Of a DNA stretch of 64,000 nucleotides, positions 11,481 through 22,084 are shown in pieces. The number at the start of each line of letters is the position of its first letter. The first letter of the stretch is position 1. Under the pieces are notes generated by a model. It saw only the letters and a list, made by a program, of their open reading frames with translations, had not been told where the DNA came from and searched no databases. Both the position numbers and the translations under genes were made by a program. The stretch comes from Taeniopygia guttata (taxonomy: Eukaryota; Chordata; Aves; Passeriformes; Estrildidae), in NCBI RefSeq assembly GCF_048771995.1, contig NC_133050.1, positions 4,290,501 through 4,354,500 of the forward strand. The letters are read 5' to 3'.

Positions 11481-12280
11481 ACTGATCTGCCCCAGCTCTG
11501 CACACAGACATTGCTGCTGCAGCTCCAGGGAAGGCAACAAAAGGGCATCTCTACAGAAAACTCTGCTGGGAGATCCTTGAGTTCCTTTAAAGCCACTGAG
11601 ATCACAGCCCCTCCTTGACACAGTCTGTGGGCACAGGGAAGGTGGAGGTAAATAAAATGAAAAACTACACAAACAATGGCTTTATTTTGTTGACAAGATT
11701 TAAAATATAAAACACAGGGGGAAAATGAAAAAAAAACCCATAATCAAACCCAAAAGAACTATCAACAATTGTATATATTACAAATTATTTCTATTAACTG
11801 GTGTCCCTGCTGCAGCCCCAGCACTGCCACCCCCAGGACTGTGCCCGCCCCGAGAGCACTCAGGCCCTGCAGCAGCACCAGGGCCACCAGGGCAGCGGGG
11901 CAGGGCCACGGGAGCAGCACTGGCAGCACCAAGTGCTGCTGCTCCTGGGCACAGCTGCTGTGCCAGCACTGATCTGCCCCAGCTCTGCACACAGACATTG
12001 TTGCTGCAGCTCCAGAGAAGGCAACAAAAGGCCATCTCTGCAGAAAACTTCACTGGGAGTTCCTTTAGTTCCTTTAAAGGCACCAAGAGCACAGCCCCTC
12101 CTTGACACAGTCTGTGGGCACAGGGAAGGTGGAGAGAATCAAAAAGAGAAATGGCAAAAACCATGTGATTTCATTGTGGACAAGATTAAAATAGTAAAAC
12201 AAAGAAAAAGAGCCTCCAAACAGAAACCAAATAGAAGTATCAAAGATGACTTTTATTACAATGATTTGCAGAAATTGGCC
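11456..12280 (-). repeat. tandemly duplicated 3' flank of the olfactory receptor pseudogene
   Basis: The segment from about 11,456 to 11,660 (CTGTGCCAGCACTGATCTGC through CAGTCTGTGGGCACAGGGAAGGTGGAG) recurs at about 11,950-12,145, and each copy is followed by a similar A-rich stretch with ACAAGATT and AAAACA words. The second copy abuts the receptor stop codon side, so this looks like a duplicated receptor 3' region. Confidence 0.7.
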
Positions 12281-12286
12281 AGCAGT

Positions 12287-13218
12287 TTAATGTTCCTGAA
12301 AGCATCCAGTCATCAGTGTCCACACTGCAGCCTTGAGCTCCTGGTTCCTCAGGCTGTAGATGAGGGGGTTCAGGGCTGGAGGCACCACCGAGTACAGAAC
12401 TGACAGGGCCAGATCCAGGGATGGGGAGGAGATGGAGGGGGGCTTCAGGTGAGCAAACATGACAGTGCTTAAGAAAAGGGAGACCACGCCCAGGTGAGGG
12501 AGGCAGGTGGAAAAGGCTTTGTGCCGTCCCTGCTCAGAGGGGATCCTCAGCACAGCCCTGAAAATCTGCACATAGGAGAAAACAATGAACACAAAACAAC
12601 CAAGTCCGAAACAGGCACTAACTGCAATGAGCCCCAGTTCCCTGAGATAGGAATTGGAGCAGGAGAGCTTGAGGATCTGTGGGATTTCACAGAAGAACTA
12701 GCCCAGGCTATTGCCATGGCACAGAGACAGGGAAAGTGTATTGGCTGTGTGCAGCAGCGAATAGAGAAAGGCACTGGCCCAGGCAGCTGCTGCCATGTGG
12801 GCACAAGCTCTGCTGCCCAGGAGGGTCCCGTAGTGCAGGGGTTTGCAGATGGACACGTAGCGGTCGTAGCACAGGATGGTCAGGAGGAAATACTCTGATC
12901 CAAGAAAGAAGAAAACCAGAAAAACCTGAGCAGCACATCCTGAGTAGGAGATGTCCCTGGTGTCCCAGAGGGAATTGTGCATGGCTGTGGGGACAGTGGT
13001 GCAGATGGAGCCCAGGTCGCTGAGGGCCAGGTTGAGCAGGAAGAAGAACATGGGCGTGTGCAGGTGGTGGCCGCAGGCTACGGCGCTGATGGTGAGGCCG
13101 TTGCCCAGGAGGGCAGCCAGGGAGATCCCAGGAAGAGGCAGAAGTGCAGGAGCTGCAGCTGCCGCGTGTCTGCCAGTGCCAGCAGGAGGAAGTGGCTGAT
13201 GGAGCTGCTGTTGGACAT
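12287..13218 (-). pseudogene. olfactory receptor pseudogene, family-14-like
   Basis: Seven-transmembrane odorant receptor, single coding exon as usual for the family. Start ATG at 13,218-13,216 (N-terminus MSNSSSISHFLLLAL, an N-glycosylation site then a hydrophobic stretch). Hallmarks in order: PMFFFLLNLALSDLG (TM2), a long TM3 ending LCYDRYVSICKPLHY (the MAYDRYVAIC motif with variation), FFCEIPQILKLSCS in the second extracellular loop, RHKAFSTCLPHL before TM6 and PALNPLIYSLRN in TM7. Two lesions are visible: the frame shifts by one base near 13,126-13,130, just before the GNGL of TM1, and an in-frame TAG at 12,700-12,698 stands where the family usually has Gln, right before FFCEIPQ. The rest up to the TAA at 12,289-12,287 is open. 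Length (about 310 codons) is normal. Family-14 assignment is from overall similarity to bird receptors and is less sure than the receptor call. Confidence 0.9.
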
Positions 13219-14150
13219 TTGCTGTGGCTGCACATGGGCACCTGGTCATGGAGAAAGGACAGGGACAAGTCAGGAGAGGCTGTTTGGAGCCAGACTTGGG
13301 CCATTCCCTGCAGCCTGTCCTGCTGGGACTCACCCACCCTTGTTCCTGCTCTGGGAAAACCTTCACCCAGGTCCCTGCCTGAGCTCCAGTTGTGCTGGCT
13401 GAGTGTGCCAGGAGCAGCCAGACCTGAGCGTGGGGGCTCTCGAGGAGCCATCCCTGCCCTGCTTCCCTGGGTTTGTGGCCCTGTGGCAGAGGGACAAGGC
13501 TGAGTACTCAGGATTTGTCAGGGGAATAATTCCTATTGCAGGAAGGCTTGTTACCATCTGCACTACCACTTCTAAGGGAAATGGCAGGAGCTGGTTTAAG
13601 GAATTGTTTTCCTACCCACACATCATTCCTGGCTCTCTGAGGTCAGAAATCCCCAGCATTCCTGCTGCACTCAGAGTTTGCCACTGAGAGATGTGAGAGG
13701 CAAAGGATTCCCTGTGGCTGAGGGAAGGTGAGGGGCTGGATGGGCTTGTTCCCCCAGCACTGCTCTGCTCAGCCCCCTCTGCTTCCCTGAGCATCTCCCT
13801 GGCCCTGGACATCCCCTCCTGAGAGGTGCCTTGTCCCTGCCAGCAGAGCCCATCCCACCCTGTGTGCCCTCGGCCCGGCCCTACAGAAACCTGCCTGTGT
13901 GCAGGGCCCTGGCTGGGGCAGGCTCTGTGTGCAGCTGGGCAAGGGCAGCTCAGGAGAGCCCTGCTGGGCCCTGCAGAGGTGATGCTGCTGCTGTCCAGGG
14001 CTGAGGAGTGGCTGAAGGCCCTTTGGGAGGCTCCCAGCAGAGACACTGACCACCCAAAGTCACAGTTCTGGAGTCTCTGTAAATGTTCAAACAATCCTGT
14101 GATGATCCTGTGTGTCCCTTTCAACTCAGAATGTTCTGTGATTCTGGGAT
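13219..14150. other. receptor upstream region, ending in a CR1 3' tail
   Basis: GC-rich sequence with no gene. From about 14,095 to 14,146 it shows a CR1 3' end in plus orientation (TGTGTCCCTTTCAACTCAGA followed by ATGTTCTGTGATTCTG). The rest resembles bird receptor flanks, but I cannot assign function. Confidence 0.45.
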
Positions 14151-14830
14151 TACAATTCCTGCACTGTTTATCTCATCCCCCTGTTGTTTATAATCAGAAG
14201 AGAAAAAAAAAAAACCCCTTGCAACAGTGTTAGAACAGGAAAGTAAAAACCAGACCTTTATTGGAAGATTCCAGGTGGCCCCGCAGGAATGGGGCACACC
14301 CAGCCCCTGATTTCAACAAGGTAATAAGGTTGATTAATTAGGATATTTAACAGGAATATTCAGTAGGAGATTCAGTTGCCCCAGTTACACACCCCTGGCT
14401 CAACCCATTGGAGTAGGTCCAAGGGCTTCTTTGCCCCAGTTTTATTTATGACTGCTTACATTGTTGTCAAAACCCAAAATATTCTTCTTGTAGGCACTCT
14501 TCCTGGACTATACAATATTTCAGGAATGTATTTAGACAGCTTATTGTTCTAAAATCTAAGAGCTAGGCAGGAAACATACTAGAGTCAGTTAAGGATTACA
14601 GTAAAATAAGAACATAATAGTAGTTTAATAGAGTTAATTAATTAATAGAGTTAAGTAAGTATTATAGTTTTATAACTATATAATAGTAATTTATAGAGCT
14701 ACAGATATCTGAAAAATGTATAAAAGGAAAAATACTTTTTATCATCACCCCAAATTTCCCATCCTTCTCCAAGCAGGAAATTGAAAACACTCTCAGGAAA
14801 GCCCCTGACCTTTACAGCAATCCCAGGCTT
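14151..14830. mobile_element. AT-rich, possibly LTR
   Basis: Contains AATAAA on the minus strand near 14,258-14,253 followed by A/T-rich runs with TTAATAGAGTTAA repeated near 14,620-14,655. The composition contrasts with both sides. LTR origin is plausible but ends are not identified. Confidence 0.3.
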
Positions 14831-16470
14831 ACCTTCTTTGGGAAGTGCCCTCCGGAGCTGTGCCCAGGCTGGTCTGGAGCTGGGAGCAGCCCTGCCCCAC
14901 CCAGCCCCTCTCAGCAGCAGCACCTGCCCTGCTCAGGGCGGCTCCTTCCCCCCACAGCTCCTGGCCAGCGCTGGGAGCAGCTCCAGGGCCGGCTGAGAGC
15001 TGTCCCTGGCAGGCAGCAGAGTCCTGGCCCAGCACAGCGCCCTGGGCTGCAGGACCCTGCTCTGCAGGACAGCCCTGGGCACCCCTGGCTGCTCTGCACA
15101 GGAGATGAGCAGAGAATGCACTCACAGGGGCTGTGGGCATTGGGATGTTCCAGCTTTAGGAGATCTCTCCAGGAGCTGCAGCTGCATTGTCCTGCAGCCA
15201 GAGGTTCCTGTGCCAAGGGCTGGCAGTGATTCTGCCCCAGGCACTTCTCAGCCCCTTCCCAGCCCTGACTGATTGAAGCTCTCTGTGCCTCTGTGCTGTG
15301 CCTGGGCTGGCTGCAGGCAGTGCCCCAGCCCTGCTGGGCTGGGAGAAGAGCTGCTCAGCAAGAGAAATGTGCTTTTGAAGCTCTGCTTGGTTACCAGGAT
15401 CACCCTCTGTGCCAGGAGCCCGGCCCAGCTCAGCAGCACAGACACAGCACAAGGACTTTAATGACCCTCTGGGGCTTTGTGCTCAGGCCCTGAACATCAG
15501 GCCCTGAGAGGGAGCTGCAGAAACCTCTCCAGAACTCCAAGTCAGAATCCAACTCCAAAGTTTCTCTGACTTTTAATGGGTCCCACTGAAGGACAAGACT
15601 GAGAAAGTGTCCCCAGGCCCCAGGCAGAGCAGAGAACTGGAGGCACTGATGACAGGCGGGGACAAAGAGAAGCCAAGTCTTGGTGCCCTGGGGCACAGCA
15701 GGGTCTATGCCACCAAGGACTGTGAGGAGACACCTTGTCCTGAGGCCCTGGGGCCTCCTGGCCCAGCCCCAGCCAGGCTGGGCACTGTCACCCCCTGGTC
15801 CTGCCCTCAGCATCCCCCCCTAGCCCACATCCCAGTGGCCTCAAGGATCTGCTGGAAGGAGTCCCTGGGGAGCCTTGGTCAGGAATGGCCCTGGGGGCTC
15901 CTTCATGCTCCCAGAACTGCATTTCTTTTAAGGTATTTGGTGTTTCCCTTTTGATACAGACTCTGTGAGAGGTTTGTGCAATCATGGCCCCAATTATCTG
16001 CTTTAAGGAGTCCCTTGAGAGCTTTGTACTGACACTCAGTGGGGCTCATTATTACTTTGAGATACTCAACTTTTTTCCAATAGTTTGGATTGTCCTTTCC
16101 ACACTGAGAGGGTTTTGTGCCATTTTGAGTCTCTGAGAGGTTTTTGTGCCAGCCTGGCCTCCAGTTCTCTCCTCCAAGGAGTCCATGAGGAGCCTGTGTT
16201 GGGGATGGACCTCAGTGAGTCCCATTAATGCTTTGATACACTTTGGGGTTTTCTTCTGACTTTGACTTCTGGAAAGATTTGTGCAATCTCCTCTCAGGCC
16301 CTGAGGTTCCAGGGCTCAGCTCCAAATGCACCACGGGGCTCATTGGGATCCAGCAAGTCCTGACAAACCATTGCTCTGCCTTGATTTCCCTCTGGTCTGG
16401 GGCAGTTCATCAGGAAGTTTCTGTAGTGGTTTTGGTTCACCAATTTGAGATTTCTTGGCCAATGCATCAA
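14831..16470. other. non-coding; part shared with 33.3-33.9 kb
   Basis: GC-rich sequence without a recognisable gene. From about 15,640 to 15,990 it closely matches 33,390-33,870 in the same orientation (segments GGTGCCCTGGGGCACAGCAG, CCCAGCCCCAGCCAGGCTGG and GTTTGTGCAATCATGGCC). From 15,930 to 16,310 it shows loosely repeated GAGAGGTTTGTGCAAT-type words. Confidence 0.5.
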
Positions 16471-16474
16471 TTAA

Positions 16475-17390
16475 TGTGGTGGGTTCAGTTTTGGCTAATT
16501 ACCAGTACACACACTAGAATATACTTACTCATTTCCTGCTGTGAGATAGGATTAGGAGAAGGGCAAAGTGGGCTCAAAAGTTTAAAAGGGTATAATGAAA
16601 AGTTTTTTAACAGTAACTAAAGGAAAGAGTAATAAGAATTAGAAGAAAAATTTCTGAACACTTCCCCTCTCCATACAACCTGACAATGTAAAGAGACAAA
16701 ACCTAAAATTTTCTGTCACTTTACCACCTCTACAATAGTCTGTCTTCAGTTCAGTTAGGGAGAGAAGTTCCTCTTGTTAATTTTATGGAGACTTCTCCAC
16801 AAGAAAACAGTTATCTCATGGCTTTTCTTTTCCACAAATAGCAGCTGCCTGGAATAATCTGCAGTCGTGAAGTCCCTCCCATTTTTTCACAGCCTTTCCC
16901 ACAGCTGTGTGTCATGGGCCATATCAGCTTATGGGGTATTAGTTTACAGATGAGCTATTTAAGAGCAAAGGTTCTCTTCATCTCTTTCTGAAATCATCTT
17001 CATCTCTAGGAACAGAGGTCTTCTTCTCTCCCTGAGGGCACAGGGTCTCATCACTCTGCTCTCTTTGTCTGTTCAAACTTCTCATGGGATCACAGCTACT
17101 TCAACATTTCCTTACTTTAGCATGGAGGCCTTTGCTAAAACAAGTCATCTCCCTATACTTTTCAATGCCTTATATGGAGAAAGAGAGTCTGATGTATCAA
17201 TGACATCCTTCTCCATAGCTTTAGCAGAGGATTTCAGCCCTGAGATCAAGGCATCTCCTCATCCCTCCCATCTGGGACTCAACTTCCTCTTCACTGACCT
17301 CGGTGTCTTCATGTAGCTGCTCTGTGTGCCTGCCCTGTGTCCTTTTCTCTCACTGGAGGGAGGATGGCAGCACTGGAAGGGTCAATATCT
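16475..17390 (+). mobile_element. probable ERV LTR
   Basis: Begins TGTGGTGGGTTCAGTTTTGG at about 16,475, a start I associate with a common passerine LTR, and continues through an AT-rich then TC-rich stretch. The 3' end is not defined and no target-site duplication was found. The ORF at 17,065-17,316 lies inside and has no recognisable product. Confidence 0.45.
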
Positions 17391-18915
17391 TCCCTGGGGC
17401 CTGCAGACGGTTACACAACCCTGGCCAGGCTTGGTGGCCAATTCTAATTTTTGCTGTGGTTCCTGGACATGAAGACCAGTTCTTTTCCATAGGAATGAAG
17501 GAACAGAGCACCACTGTTTTAGGGGCAGATGAGAGGTGACCACCAGATGCAAAGGCCAGCCAGAGCTGACAGATTTTGTTTGAAGAGATACCCTCAGAAA
17601 TAGGAAATTTTTTAGGGAGGGTACCAATTTTGGCAATGGACATCTGAAATAACAGATGGGTTTTTTCCATACAGAGGAGTGTTCCAGAAGCTGATGAAAG
17701 GCAGCCCTTGACATCCAAAAATCAGCCAGACCTGTCAGGTGGCCCCTGGCAGGCCAAGCCACCCAGACCTGTTCCATGTTCCCTCAGTTCCATGGGGCCC
17801 CACAGTGTCCCAATGGTCCCTTGCTTCCAGGAGGCCCTGAGGTGTCACAATGCCCCCTTGGTGACACGAGGCCCTGAAGGGTCCCAATGGTCTCCATGGT
17901 TCCATCAGGCCCCACAGAGCCATAATGGTCTCTGGGTCCATGAAGCCCCGCGGTGTCACCATGGCCCCTTGGTTCCATGGGCTCCAGTGGTGCCACAATG
18001 ATCCCCTTGGTTCCATGAGGTGCCCACAGTGTCACAGTGATCTCCATGGGAAGGGAAGAACCGAGCCCCAGTGTGGCAGGGGCAGCCACCAGAGGCCAAG
18101 GCCAGCCAGGCTTGATGGTACTGGCAGATTTTGGCTGGGAGCAACCGTTGGATATAGGGAATTTTAGAGGTGGAATCCCAATTTCAGACATGGACACCCG
18201 GAGTTGAATGATGGTTTTTTTTCCAAAGGAAGGAAAGCACAGAACACCGGTGTTTGAGGGGCAGATAAAAGGCTGCCATCAGAGGTCTAGGCCAGCCAGA
18301 CCTCTTTGCCCTGGTAGCTTTTGTCTGAAAGCAACCCTTGGATATAAGGAATTTGGGAGGTGGAACCCCAAATTTTGGCCATTTCTGCATAGATAAGAGG
18401 GACGGTTCTTTTCCATAGGAAGGAAAGCACAGAGCCCAAGTGATTCAAAGGCAGAAGAAGAAAGAGGTGGCTCCTGGGAGGCTCAGCCAACCAGACCTGT
18501 TCTTCCTGGCAGGTTTTGTAATGGAGGAATTCTTGGATACATGGAATTTGGGAGGAGGAATCTCAATTTTGACCACGGTCACCTTGAGAAGGACAACTAT
18601 TTACATTGGAAGGAAAGCACCAAGTCCCAGTGTTTCAAAAGCAGATGAGATGCATCTCTTAAGAGGCCAAGGGCACCCAGACCTGTCTGTCCTGGCAGCT
18701 TTCACTTGGGAGCATTCCTTGGATGTACGGAGTTTTGGAGGAGGAATCCCAATTTTGGCCATAGAACCCTGGAGGAGAAGGACAGTTCTCTCCCATGGGA
18801 AGGAAAGCCCAGAGCCCCAGTGCTTCAGGGGCAGATGAGAAGGAGCCCTCGACATGCCAAGGTCAGCTGGACCTGTCAGGTGGTCCCCAGGAGGCCCAGC
18901 CAGCCAGACCTGTTC
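17391..18915 (-). repeat. 190-225-bp satellite, minus orientation
   Basis: Inverted relative to 4,811-6,180. GGCCAGCCAGA-type words recur near 17,551, 17,723, 18,101, 18,291, 18,490, 18,676 and 18,860, with TTCCATAGGAAGGAAAGCAC and GGAATCCCAATTTTGGCC segments in each unit. A 37-bp array interrupts it at 17,775-18,050, as in the other copy. Confidence 0.8.
17775..18050 (-). repeat. 37-bp minisatellite array, minus orientation
   Basis: Units read CACAATGGYCCCTTGGTTCCATGAGGCC in plus-strand text, the reverse complement of the 10.4-kb array. Confidence 0.8.
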
Positions 18916-18919
18916 CATG

Positions 18920-19300
18920 TTCCCTTGGTTCCATGGACCCCACAGTGTCACAATGATCTCCTTGGTTCCATCAGGCCCTGGAGTGTCACAATGTTCCCCT
19001 TGCTTCTGCAGTGTCACAATGGCCCCGTGCTTCCATGAGGCCTTGCAGTGTCACAATGGCTTCGTGGTTCCACAAAGCCCTGATGTGTCACAATGGCCCC
19101 TGGGCTCCGTGTGCCCTCGCTGTGTCACAGCGGCTCCTCTGTGACACTGCGGGCTGCACAAGGTCACCATGGACCCTTGCTTCCTTGGGGTCTCTGAGTT
19201 TCACATTGGTCTCTTTGATTCCATGAGGCAGCACAGTGTCACAATGGCCCCTTGGTTCCATGAGGTTCCGTAGTGCCACCATGGTGTCCTTGGACCCACA
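18920..19300 (-). repeat. 37-bp minisatellite array, minus orientation
   Basis: About ten units of the CTTGGTTCCATG...AGTGTCACAATGG type following the larger satellite, repeating the compound arrangement of the 4.2-5.8-kb region in mirror image. Confidence 0.8.
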
Positions 19301-19301
19301 T

Positions 19302-19661
19302 TGTCACAACTGACCCGTGGTAATCACATATCCTCTGAGCAGAGAGAGAGCTCTCCCAGGATTTTCCTGGGAAGCTGTGAGGTGTGAGAAAGCTCAGAGA
19401 AAAGAACGAGAAACAATTCTTATCTTCACCTGCTGCACCTGTTGTGCACATGTGGAATGTATTATGGAGATTTGTTTATCAAAGGGTGATTTCTAAATTG
19501 GCCAATGGTGATGGTGTTTGGATTTCAATTCACCAGTCTGGTCTGTCTGTATTGGACTGTCTGCAAGAGCGATGAGTGTTTCTTAGCAGTATAGTATAGG
19601 ATAATGTAATAAAGTGATTGATCAGCCTTCTGGAATCATGGAGTCAGTGCTAATTATTACA
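19302..19661 (+). mobile_element. short LTR, plus orientation
   Basis: Carries the CATATCCTCTGAGCAGAGAG segment, a TAGTATAGGATAATG stretch, AATAAA near 19,606-19,611 and an end GCTAATTATTACA at about 19,661. This matches the organisation of a frequent passerine LTR as I remember it. The 5' edge within the flanking minisatellite is approximate. Confidence 0.55.
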
Positions 19662-20157
19662 GGCTGGGGACGCCCTGCTACGATAGTTATCTAAGTCAAT
19701 CTTCCCTTACCTCTGAATGCTAAACAGAATAGGCTTAACAGGCATAGCAGGAACACCAACCACTGTAGACCCAAAGAGCTGGCTGAGGAGTTGGGGGAAA
19801 ACTTCCCCTGGTGTCATTTCCTCACAGTAGGTACCATTATTAAAGTAATTCCAAACACATACAGTTAGTGTGTGGTAGCCTCAAATCCATGTTCCCACCA
19901 TCCAGTGGAAATTAAAAATCCATAAATTCCTCACCATATTAACCCATCAAACAAATTGATTATCAGCCAGATTTGCCATAGTTATAGGATGGGAAAAATG
20001 TAGCCACAACCATGTGCCACCCAAACCAGGGAAGGCTAGACCCCTTGGTGACACCTAAAAAGGTTTCTATACCCAGCAAACACACACACAAAAAAAAAGA
20101 TTATGTTACTCAAGAATTGTTGTTTTCATTTCACCATTTTCCTCTTTATGCCCTTGG
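19662..20157 (-). mobile_element. ERV leader/internal sequence next to a Lys-type PBS
   Basis: Read on the minus strand this follows the primer-binding site at 20,175-20,158 and is therefore likely untranslated leader or degenerate gag region. No protein similarity is visible. Confidence 0.4.
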
Positions 20158-20175
20158 GCTGCACATTGGGCGCCA
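20158..20175 (-). promoter_or_regulatory. retroviral primer-binding site, tRNA-Lys type
   Basis: On the minus strand the bases read TGGCGCCCAATGTGCAGC. The first ten match the 3' end complement of tRNA-Lys, the primer of betaretrovirus/ERVK-like elements, and the match then decays. It is four bases from the likely LTR end at 20,180 (LTR terminus CCA on the minus strand), the expected spacing. Confidence 0.7.
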
Positions 20176-20179
20176 AAAT

Positions 20180-20930
20180 TGGTCTTGGTTTGCAAGACAG
20201 GTGTCTGCTAGGGAAGGTGGAAAAAAGCTTCCTGTGGAGGTGCCTCCAGCAGGACTCTTGGAAAGCAGCAAGCTGGGCTGGCAGGATGTCTCGGCAGGCA
20301 GGGGGTGAGGGGCTCCAAGCAGGGCAGGGAGAGCCCAGCTCAGGATCCTGGACACCAGAGCAGACAGGGATAGGTCTCTCTTTTAGTGGGGCAGGTGTAA
20401 ATAAGGTCCCAGTTTAGTGGCTGTTCTCACGAGCAGAGGCTCACCCCAGGACAGAAGAAACAGCTCTGGCCCGGGCTCTGGCAGCAGCAGTGGAAACTCC
20501 CATCTCCAAGAGCAGCAGCTCCTCCCAAAATAAGGGATCAGCCGATAAACATCAGCCAATGATAAGGAACAAACAGAAAGGAAAAACCCAACCCCCAACA
20601 CTGGTTTACAATTCCTAATGCTAAGGGAGAATTGTATAAAGTTTTAATTCCACCTTTATAATTGTTTACATACGAGCTCTTGAAATGTCAGGGGTAGGGA
20701 TTGGAACCTGCTGCTCCAAGGCTCCTCTCACAAAAAGAGGCTTAGAAAGGCTGGCGGTCCTTGGAGGTATTTGGGGATCTATAGGGGCTATTGGGGGTCC
20801 TTTCTGTGCCTCCTGACCTGATAGGAGCTTCTCTAATAAACTTTGGCTAAAGCTCCCAGTCTGCCTATGACAGGAGCCACTGTGAGTGCCTGTGACATCC
20901 AGGCTCTTTGGCAGCCTGGGGACACTTAGA
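20180..20930 (-). mobile_element. ERVK-like LTR, minus orientation
   Basis: The 3' end is fixed by the adjacent Lys-type primer-binding site. A TATA-like TTATAAAGG lies at about 20,661-20,653 on the minus strand. The upstream edge is not clear because another element begins near 20,993. No target-site duplication could be assigned. Confidence 0.5.
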
Positions 20931-20993
20931 AAGTCCCCATGGAACCCCTCTGAGGGCCTGTCAAAAAATCTGATTATTAGTAGCCAAACTGTT

Positions 20994-21040
20994 GGCTGTT
21001 AACCGAAAGGTTGGTGGTTCGAGCCCACCGAGGGATGCCA
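20994..21040 (-). promoter_or_regulatory. extended primer-binding site complementary to tRNA-Asn(GTT)
   Basis: On the minus strand, four bases after the LTR end at 21,045, the sequence TGGCATCCCTCGGTGGGC (21,040-21,023) is complementary to the CCA end, acceptor and T stem of tRNA-Asn, with two mismatches. Complementarity does not stop after 18 bases but goes on through T loop, variable loop, anticodon stem and the GTTAA anticodon loop to about 20,994, some 47 bases. In plus-strand text this looks like the 3' half of a tRNA-Asn gene including a CCA, but the 5' half (acceptor and D arm) is absent. Spacing to the LTR favours a primer-binding site over a tRNA pseudogene. Confidence 0.7.
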
Positions 21041-21044
21041 TTTA

Positions 21045-21684
21045 TGTCAGAATCTGTGGTATTTAAATTATCCCAAAATTGCAGAAAGTCCCTGTCTTTG
21101 AGCCCCGCTGCCAAAGAAGAAGTCATAATTCATCTGTGCTGTTTTCAAGGTTGTTTATTCTTGCTTATCTATAACATGTTCTGTCTGACCTGCAGTAGGC
21201 CTTTCTTGTCTTTCTTGCCTTTTTTGCGGGGCAGCGTGCAGGGCTCTGCCCCTCAGTGGGAAGTTACAAACATTATATACCAGAAACTACCTGTGCTATA
21301 TTTACAATAATGTGCCAATACCTACCACCTGTGTTGAACAGTGTGTCCCCAGTATAAACCAACAGAAAAATGCCAACACTGCAGTGAAACATGGAAGACA
21401 TGAAGAAGATGAAAAAGGACAGGACACACACGATTTCCTCCATCTTGCCTCCTTTGAACCCCTTATCTAGAATCCTAAAATTCTACTTTTGCACCCATGT
21501 CACACTAATTATTACTCATATCAAACACTCAGAGTGAGTAATTCATCCTGTAAGATTGAAAACTCTTTTCCATGGACAGAGATCACAGGCAGTGTCTCTG
21601 GGGGCTCTGTCCAGGGGGGTTCCTGACCCCTGCCAGGGTCCCAGACTTTCCAGGGCAGCCAGAGGGATGCCCTGGATTACCACA
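21045..21684 (-). mobile_element. ERV LTR, 640 bp, minus orientation
   Basis: Bounded TGTCA (21,045) and CCACA (21,684), so TG...CA on the minus strand. AATAAA lies on the minus strand near 21,158-21,153, followed by a U5 of about 110 bases and then the tRNA-Asn-type primer-binding site. A second copy in opposite orientation occupies 27,800-28,385. The internal region beyond the primer site is almost lost, because another LTR begins near 20,930. Confidence 0.75.
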
Positions 21685-21700
21685 GCAAACCTCATCAGGA

Positions 21701-21975
21701 CCCATTGCTATGGTCAGTTTCCATGGCAACCATCACCAGCCCCTGTTGCTATGGTCAGTTTCCATGGCAACCATCACCATCCCCTGTTGCTATGGTCAGT
21801 TTCCATGGCAACCATCACCATCCCCTGTTGCTATGGTCAGTTTCCATGGCAACCTTCCCCAGCCCCTGTTGCTATGGTCAGTTTCCATGGCAACCAGCAC
21901 CAGCCCCTGTTGCTATGGTCAGTTTCCATGGCAACCTCCCCCAGCCCCTGTTGCTATGGTCAGTCCCTGGGCAGC
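21701..21975 (+). repeat. 41-bp minisatellite of X-box-like palindromes
   Basis: Tandem 41-base units, each with GTTGCTATGGTCAG and GTTTCCATGGCAAC. The latter occurs at 21,717, 21,758, 21,799, 21,840, 21,881 and 21,922, exactly 41 apart, and once more outside at 22,041. GTTTCCATGGCAAC differs by one base from the perfect palindrome GTTGCCATGGCAAC, the RFX-type X-box. The long open frames through it come from the repeat. Confidence 0.9.
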
Positions 21976-22084
21976 TCCATGGAGACCCCATGCCAGGGGT
22001 GGTTGCCATGGACACCAGCTCAGGCCTGCAGCCAGAGCCCGTTTCCATGGCAACCATTGGCACTCCCATCCCCAGGGTCATGGG

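Noticed and set aside
10629..11672. 347-codon minus-strand frame
   Set aside because: It runs antisense through CR1 and the 37-bp array; composition explains the lack of stops.
20990..21040. tRNA-Asn gene
   Set aside because: The acceptor 5' strand and D arm are missing, a CCA is present, and it lies four bases from an LTR end, so a primer-binding site fits better.
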